Assembly (NCBI GenBank): GCA_002383665.1
Contig: DFZI01000104.1
Coordinates: forward strand, 1-8,821
Length of the DNA stretch: 8,821 nt
From: Dehalococcoidia bacterium UBA4060
GTDB lineage: Bacteria > Chloroflexota > Dehalococcoidia > GIF9 > UBA5629
Direction of reading: 5' to 3'
Shown here one piece after another: positions 5,637-8,821 of this stretch. A program made the translations under genes and the position numbers. Positions within the stretch are counted from its first letter, which is position 1; the number at the start of each line of letters is the position of its first letter. The notes below the pieces were generated by a model. That model was not told the origin of the DNA. It did not search any database and saw only the letters and a program-made list of their open reading frames with translations.

Positions 5637-6971
5637 ATGAGCGCCGCTGAATTAACAGCCAACGACCTGCGCAACATCGAGAATAAAATCAAGGATAAGT
5701 CTGCTGAAATTGGTATTGTAGGGCTGGGCTATGTGGGGCTGCCGCTGGCACTGGCCTTTGCCGAGTGCGGTTTCAATGTAACCGGCATCGATTCAGATAA
5801 AGAACGTGTGAACAAAATTGGCAAAGGGGTCTCCTATCTGCTCGACATAGCCTCACCACGGCTTAAAAAAGCTGTTACCGGCGGCAAGCTTAAAGCCACC
5901 ACCAACCAGCGTGCATTGCGCAGGGTAGATGCAATTATCATCTGTGTTCCTACACCATTGACCAGGACCAAGGAGCCCGACCTTACCTATATCATCAATG
6001 CTGCCAACGAGATCGCCCGCTACCTGCGGCTGGGGCACCTCGTAATACTGGAAAGCACAACCTACCCCGGCACGACCAGGGAGGTGGTCCTGCCCGTTCT
6101 CGATTCCACCGGCTTGAAGGTGGGTGATGACTATTTCCTTGCCTTCTCTCCTGAAAGGATCGACCCGGGCAATAAAAACTTCACCATTCGGACCACGCCC
6201 AAGGTCGTGGGCGGTTTGGAGCCTAAATCTACCAAGCTTGCATCCATGCTTTACAGCCACGTGTCAGAGAAGGTGCTGGAAGTTTCCACACCCGAAGTAG
6301 CCGAGATGGATAAGGTCTTCGAAAACGTCTTCCGCAGCGTGAATATAGCCCTGGTCAACGAGCTGGCCAAGCTATGTGAAAAAATGAATATCAATGTCTG
6401 GGAAGTTATCAGGGCTGCTTCCAGCAAACCTTTCGGTTATATGCCATTTTACCCGGGGCCCGGTGTGGGCGGCCACTGCATCCCTCTCGACCCCTATTAT
6501 CTCGCCAGCAAGGCCAGGGAATACTTTTTTCACACCCGCTTTATCGAGCTGGCAGCCGAGATCAATGAGACCATGCCCGAGTATATTGTCGAGCGCATCG
6601 TCGAGGCTCTGAACACGCACGGGAGGAGCACTAAGGGCGCAAAGATACTTGTGCTGGGTGTGGCCTACAAGAAGGACATCGAAGATGTGAGAGAATCGCC
6701 CGCCCTGCGTGTGCTCGAGCTGCTGATAGACAAAAAAGCCAGGGTCGATTATCACGACCCTTACATACCCTGTATCAGGGAGGACAACCTCCGAATGCGT
6801 TCGGTCAAACTGGATTACAAGGCGCTGGGATCATACGACTGCGTGGTGATCCTGACTGATCATTCCACCTATGATCTAAAAACAATTGCCAGAGAGGCCA
6901 AACTTATTTTTGATACCAGGGGCTGCACCATTAACATCCCATCCGATAACATCATCCGGCTGGGAATTTAG
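5637..6971 (+). CDS. UDP-N-acetyl-hexosamine 6-dehydrogenase (WbpA/WecC type nucleotide-sugar dehydrogenase)
   Basis: This 444-residue, full-length cytoplasmic enzyme oxidises C6 of a UDP-sugar to the uronic acid using two NAD+. The N-terminal Rossmann fold has GLGYVGLP (29-36) with D52 ending the second strand. Then come CVPTPL (103-108), ESTTYPGTT (139-147) and FSPERIDPGN (170-179). The central helical domain has K226 and VFENVFRSVNIALVNELA. The catalytic cysteine C281 lies in GVGGHCIPLDPYYL, and a C-terminal UDP-binding domain carries LGVAYKKDIEDVRESPA (340-356). The SPERxDPGN signature marks the UDP-HexNAc group (UDP-GlcNAc or UDP-ManNAc) rather than UDP-glucose dehydrogenases, which usually have NPEFLREG. 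The start is supported by GAGGGA 6 nt upstream. Divergent from the kinase-regulator-glycosyltransferase operon and ending at its own terminator, it likely supplies an acidic sugar for a surface polysaccharide. GlcNAc versus ManNAc cannot be decided here. Confidence 0.92.
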   Translation: MSAAELTANDLRNIENKIKDKSAEIGIVGLGYVGLPLALAFAECGFNVTGIDSDKERVNKIGKGVSYLLDIASPRLKKAVTGGKLKATTNQRALRRVDAIIICVPTPLTRTKEPDLTYIINAANEIARYLRLGHLVILESTTYPGTTREVVLPVLDSTGLKVGDDYFLAFSPERIDPGNKNFTIRTTPKVVGGLEPKSTKLASMLYSHVSEKVLEVSTPEVAEMDKVFENVFRSVNIALVNELAKLCEKMNINVWEVIRAASSKPFGYMPFYPGPGVGGHCIPLDPYYLASKAREYFFHTRFIELAAEINETMPEYIVERIVEALNTHGRSTKGAKILVLGVAYKKDIEDVRESPALRVLELLIDKKARVDYHDPYIPCIREDNLRMRSVKLDYKALGSYDCVVILTDHSTYDLKTIAREAKLIFDTRGCTINIPSDNIIRLGI

Positions 6972-6980
6972 GAGCATAAA

Positions 6981-7016
6981 AAGGCCTGTGGCAGCTCCCC
7001 ATAGGCCTTGTATTTT
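6981..7016. terminator. Bidirectional intrinsic terminator between convergent genes
   Basis: The arms AAGGCCTGTGG (6981-6991) and CCATAGGCCTT (6999-7009) form an 11-bp stem with one G-T pair and the 7-nt loop CAGCTCC. Rightward it is followed by TATTTTA and later a T5 run, ending the dehydrogenase transcript 10 nt after its stop. Leftward, the A-rich 5' flank becomes TTTTT in RNA from the minus strand, so the same hairpin ends the DUF5679 transcript. Confidence 0.85.
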
Positions 7017-7176
7017 ACTGTTTTTCCACCCTGAACACCCTTGCTCCACACTGGCTGCATAATCCACTCGTGCCATGGTTACCATTTTTCATATTTACCA
7101 TCCGGGCATCCTTGATTTCTGTCTCCCTGCGGCATTTCAGGCAAAAGGCTTTCATAGGTTTAACTGTCTCCTCCAT
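7015..7176 (-). CDS. Small zinc-ribbon protein, DUF5679 family
   Basis: This 53-residue gene was found by reading the minus strand: ATG at 7176, TAA at 7017-7015. Two CxxC pairs, FCLKC (C12, C15) and CSQC (C40, C43), bracket a short middle with the motif VNMKNG, followed by GLCSQCGARVFR. The spacing and the NMKNG...GxCxxCGxxxFR pattern match my recollection of DUF5679, a family of tiny zinc ribbons of unknown function. No signal or membrane segment is present. The start could instead be the internal ATG at 7155 (a 46-residue product, starting MKAFCLKC), because GGAGGAG lies 12 nt before it; AGGG lies upstream of the first ATG. The gene converges on the dehydrogenase and shares its hairpin terminator. 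Its role is unknown. Confidence 0.85.
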   Translation of the reverse strand: MEETVKPMKAFCLKCRRETEIKDARMVNMKNGNHGTSGLCSQCGARVFRVEKQ

Positions 7177-7203
7177 ATCTTTACCCTTCAGGCGGTTTGA
7201 TAC

Positions 7204-7211
7204 ATAATATA
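7204..7211 (-). promoter_or_regulatory. Possible -10 box for the DUF5679 gene
   Basis: On the minus strand TATATTAT (7211-7204) lies 27 nt before the ATG at 7176. This would give a leader of about 20 nt that includes the AGGG. No good -35 is seen at 16-18 bp, so support is weak. Confidence 0.3.
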
Positions 7212-7267
7212 ACGGCAGGGGAGAGATAAAAGTTTAATGCTTATCCAAAAAGAGGAATTTCAATAAT

Positions 7268-7295
7268 TTGTTCAGGCTAAGAGTTTTGCTATAAT
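7268..7295 (+). promoter_or_regulatory. Extended -10 promoter for the activase gene
   Basis: TGCTATAAT (7287-7295) is a perfect extended -10 (TG-n-TATAAT). TTGTTC (7268-7273) sits 16 bp upstream as a poor -35, the usual trade-off for extended -10 promoters. Expected initiation is near 7302, only about 7 nt before the ATG at 7309, and no Shine-Dalgarno sequence is present, so the mRNA is probably leaderless or nearly so. Confidence 0.65.
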
Positions 7296-7308
7296 CATAA
7301 CTTGCCGC

Positions 7309-8821
7309 ATGATATACTCTCTGGGTGTAGATATAGGCTCGGTCAGCGTTAAGTTAGCGCTGGTAGATGAGCAGGGATCGGTCCTCCACCTCGACTACAG
7401 GAAGATAATATCGGCTCCTGCTGCCGCTGTGACGACCATGATCGATAGTCTGGGAAAGAAATTCCCTCTCGACCAGGTCAGGTCAGCCGGAGTCTCGGGA
7501 TCGGGCAGGATTGCCATACCGCGGGAACTGGGCTGGCCTGAGTACAGCAGCCCCCTTGCTATTGCCTCCGGACTGCTTCATTCCCATCCCGATGCACGCT
7601 CTATCATTCAGATCGGAGGGCAGAGCTCGCTCGTCATTGAGCTGGAAGACGGCCTCAACAAGCCCTGGAAGGTGGCCTCCAACCCCCTCTGCGCCGCCGG
7701 TACGGGAAGGTTCCTTGAACAGCAAGCCTACCGGCTGGGCATCAGCATGGACGATTTCGCCGGCATGGCACTGCGCTGTAAGGGCCCTGCACCGCGTATA
7801 GCAGCCAGATGCAGCGTTTTTGCCAAGTCCGATCTGATACATCTCCAGCAGAAGGGTGCGCCCCTGGAGGCGATGCTCTACGCCCTCTGCGAGAGCATCG
7901 CCCGCATGGTCAGTTCGCTGAAAAAGGGCAACATTCCCGAGCCCGTGTATTTCACCGGTGGAGTTGCCGCCAATGCAGCCATCACTCGAGCACTTAACGA
8001 GATGCTCTCAGCGCGCAGCGGGCATGACGTTCAGGTAAAAATACCCGATAACTACCTCTATCTCGAAGCCATCGGCTCCGCCCTGCTTTCCAGGGGCAAG
8101 CCTGTCAATGCTATCACCTTCAATAGCACAGGCGCTGGCCAGGACTATTTCACCCTGCCACCACTCGAGCCATCTTCATCCAACGGCACAAAGCCTTTAG
8201 ACAGGATAAGACAAAAATGCAGGGGCTATCTCGGTGTGGATGTCGGCTCGACCAGCACCAAGGCCGTCATACTGGATGAGACCGGCAAAAAGGTACTGGC
8301 CAAATGCTATCTGATGACAGCAGGCCGGCCTGTCGATGCCGTAAAAGATGTGTTCAAAAACCTTGTCAACGACGGTGCTGAGAACGTTGAGATCGCCGGT
8401 GTCGGCATCACTGGCTCAGGCCGCTACCTGGTGGGCAGCCTGGTCGGCGCCGACCTGATCAAGAACGAGATCACCGCCCAGACCCGCGCCGCCGCCGAGA
8501 TCGATCCCGAAGCCGACATCATCGAGATCGGCGGACAGGATTCCAAGCTGGTCATCAAGAGGAATGGTGTCGTTGTCGATTATCAGATGAATAAGGCCTG
8601 TGCCGCCGGCACGGGCAGCTTCATAGATGAGCTGGCCGAGATGCTGGGGATATCGGTCAAAAACGGAGAGTTCGCCGACCTGGCCTTCTCCGCCCCCTAT
8701 ACCATCGACCTGGGCACACGCTGCGCCGCCTTTATGGGGCAGGCCGTCGCCGCTGCCCAGCAGGAGGGCGTCTTCCTGCCTGTGCTCACCGCCAGTCTGG
8801 CCAACTCCATAGCTCGCAACT
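7309..8821 (+). CDS. Acyl-CoA dehydratase/reductase activase (BadF/BcrA/HgdC family), two ASKHA domains, 3' end outside window
   Basis: I translated 504 residues from ATG 7309 to the right edge with no stop. Domain 1 has the phosphate-binding VDIGS (7-11), GVSGSGR, IGGQSS (102-107), CAAGTGRF (C128) and ARCSVFAKSD (C168). Domain 2 repeats this with VDVGSTSTK (310-318), GITGSGR, IGGQDSK (407-413), CAAGTGSF (C431) and TRCAAFMG (C472). In HgdC-type activases the two cysteines of each dimer subunit ligate a bridging [4Fe-4S] cluster, and ATP hydrolysis drives an electron into a 2-hydroxyacyl-CoA dehydratase or benzoyl-CoA reductase. Two tandem domains fit the long YjiL-like class, which usually continues into DUF2229 and further domains, so more than half of the gene may lie beyond the window. 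Domain 1 lacks the Asp of IGGQD, having Ser106, and may be catalytically altered. The partner enzyme is not in view. Activity in anaerobes is the family norm. Confidence 0.9.
   Translation, partial: MIYSLGVDIGSVSVKLALVDEQGSVLHLDYRKIISAPAAAVTTMIDSLGKKFPLDQVRSAGVSGSGRIAIPRELGWPEYSSPLAIASGLLHSHPDARSIIQIGGQSSLVIELEDGLNKPWKVASNPLCAAGTGRFLEQQAYRLGISMDDFAGMALRCKGPAPRIAARCSVFAKSDLIHLQQKGAPLEAMLYALCESIARMVSSLKKGNIPEPVYFTGGVAANAAITRALNEMLSARSGHDVQVKIPDNYLYLEAIGSALLSRGKPVNAITFNSTGAGQDYFTLPPLEPSSSNGTKPLDRIRQKCRGYLGVDVGSTSTKAVILDETGKKVLAKCYLMTAGRPVDAVKDVFKNLVNDGAENVEIAGVGITGSGRYLVGSLVGADLIKNEITAQTRAAAEIDPEADIIEIGGQDSKLVIKRNGVVVDYQMNKACAAGTGSFIDELAEMLGISVKNGEFADLAFSAPYTIDLGTRCAAFMGQAVAAAQQEGVFLPVLTASLANSIARN

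Noticed and set aside
5853..6260. Open frames on the minus strand under the dehydrogenase (also 6372-6755)
   Set aside because: They overlap the well-supported dehydrogenase completely, with no promoter or motif. They are codon-bias shadows.
7483..7842. Minus-strand open frame of 119 codons, and plus-strand frames at 7511-7801 and 7809-7997
   Set aside because: All overlap the activase, whose ASKHA motifs run continuously in another frame.

Overview
The window reads as a bacterial chromosome fragment. It is most likely from an anaerobic or subsurface member of the Chloroflexota (Dehalococcoidia-like), but that placement is an inference. It rests on a DUF5679 zinc-ribbon mini-gene, a large two-ASKHA 2-hydroxyacyl-CoA dehydratase activase, a soluble GAF histidine kinase, and consensus TATAAT boxes placed very close to start codons. 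No rRNA, tRNA, CRISPR array, transposase or integrase is visible. Coding density is high: the longest gap between genes is 189 bp.

Left part (1-5447, minus strand). Four genes run in one direction as a probable operon. In transcription order they are: a cytoplasmic GAF histidine kinase (5447-4179); an OmpR/PhoB-type response regulator whose GTG abuts the kinase TAG with no gap (4178-3432); a 715-residue multidomain protein with a degenerate receiver, a Pro/Gln linker, Cys-rich zinc ribbons and a duplicated nuclease-fold-like C-terminus (3376-1229); and a membrane family-2 glycosyltransferase of the PgaC/cellulose-synthase type that runs off the left edge (1171-1). The two downstream gaps are 55 and 57 bp, and I see no terminator in them.

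Middle (5448-5636). This divergent regulatory region holds a TTAACA-16-TATAAT promoter for the operon and a TTGACA-17-TAAACT promoter for the rightward gene. The -35 of the rightward promoter lies inside a repeated/palindromic element (TGTTGACAC, then TGTTAACAC 11 bp later) that is a candidate operator.

Right part. A UDP-N-acetylhexosamine 6-dehydrogenase (5637-6971) would make a uronic acid precursor for a surface polysaccharide. A bidirectional hairpin terminator separates it from a convergent 53-residue DUF5679 gene (7176-7015, minus). Divergent from that is the first part of a BadF/BcrA/HgdC-type activase (7309 to the right edge) with two ASKHA ATPase domains, behind an extended -10 promoter and an apparently almost leaderless start.

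Working model (inference): the kinase and regulator sense an intracellular cue and control production of an exopolysaccharide or surface glycan. The dehydrogenase would supply the charged sugar nucleotide and the glycosyltransferase would polymerise or transfer it. The most novel element is the 715-residue protein, which combines a probably non-phosphorylatable receiver with zinc ribbons (resembling the thaumarchaeal output domain TackOD1) and two nuclease-fold copies lacking an obvious E/Q-x-K motif. The activase and DUF5679 gene look like unrelated neighbours.
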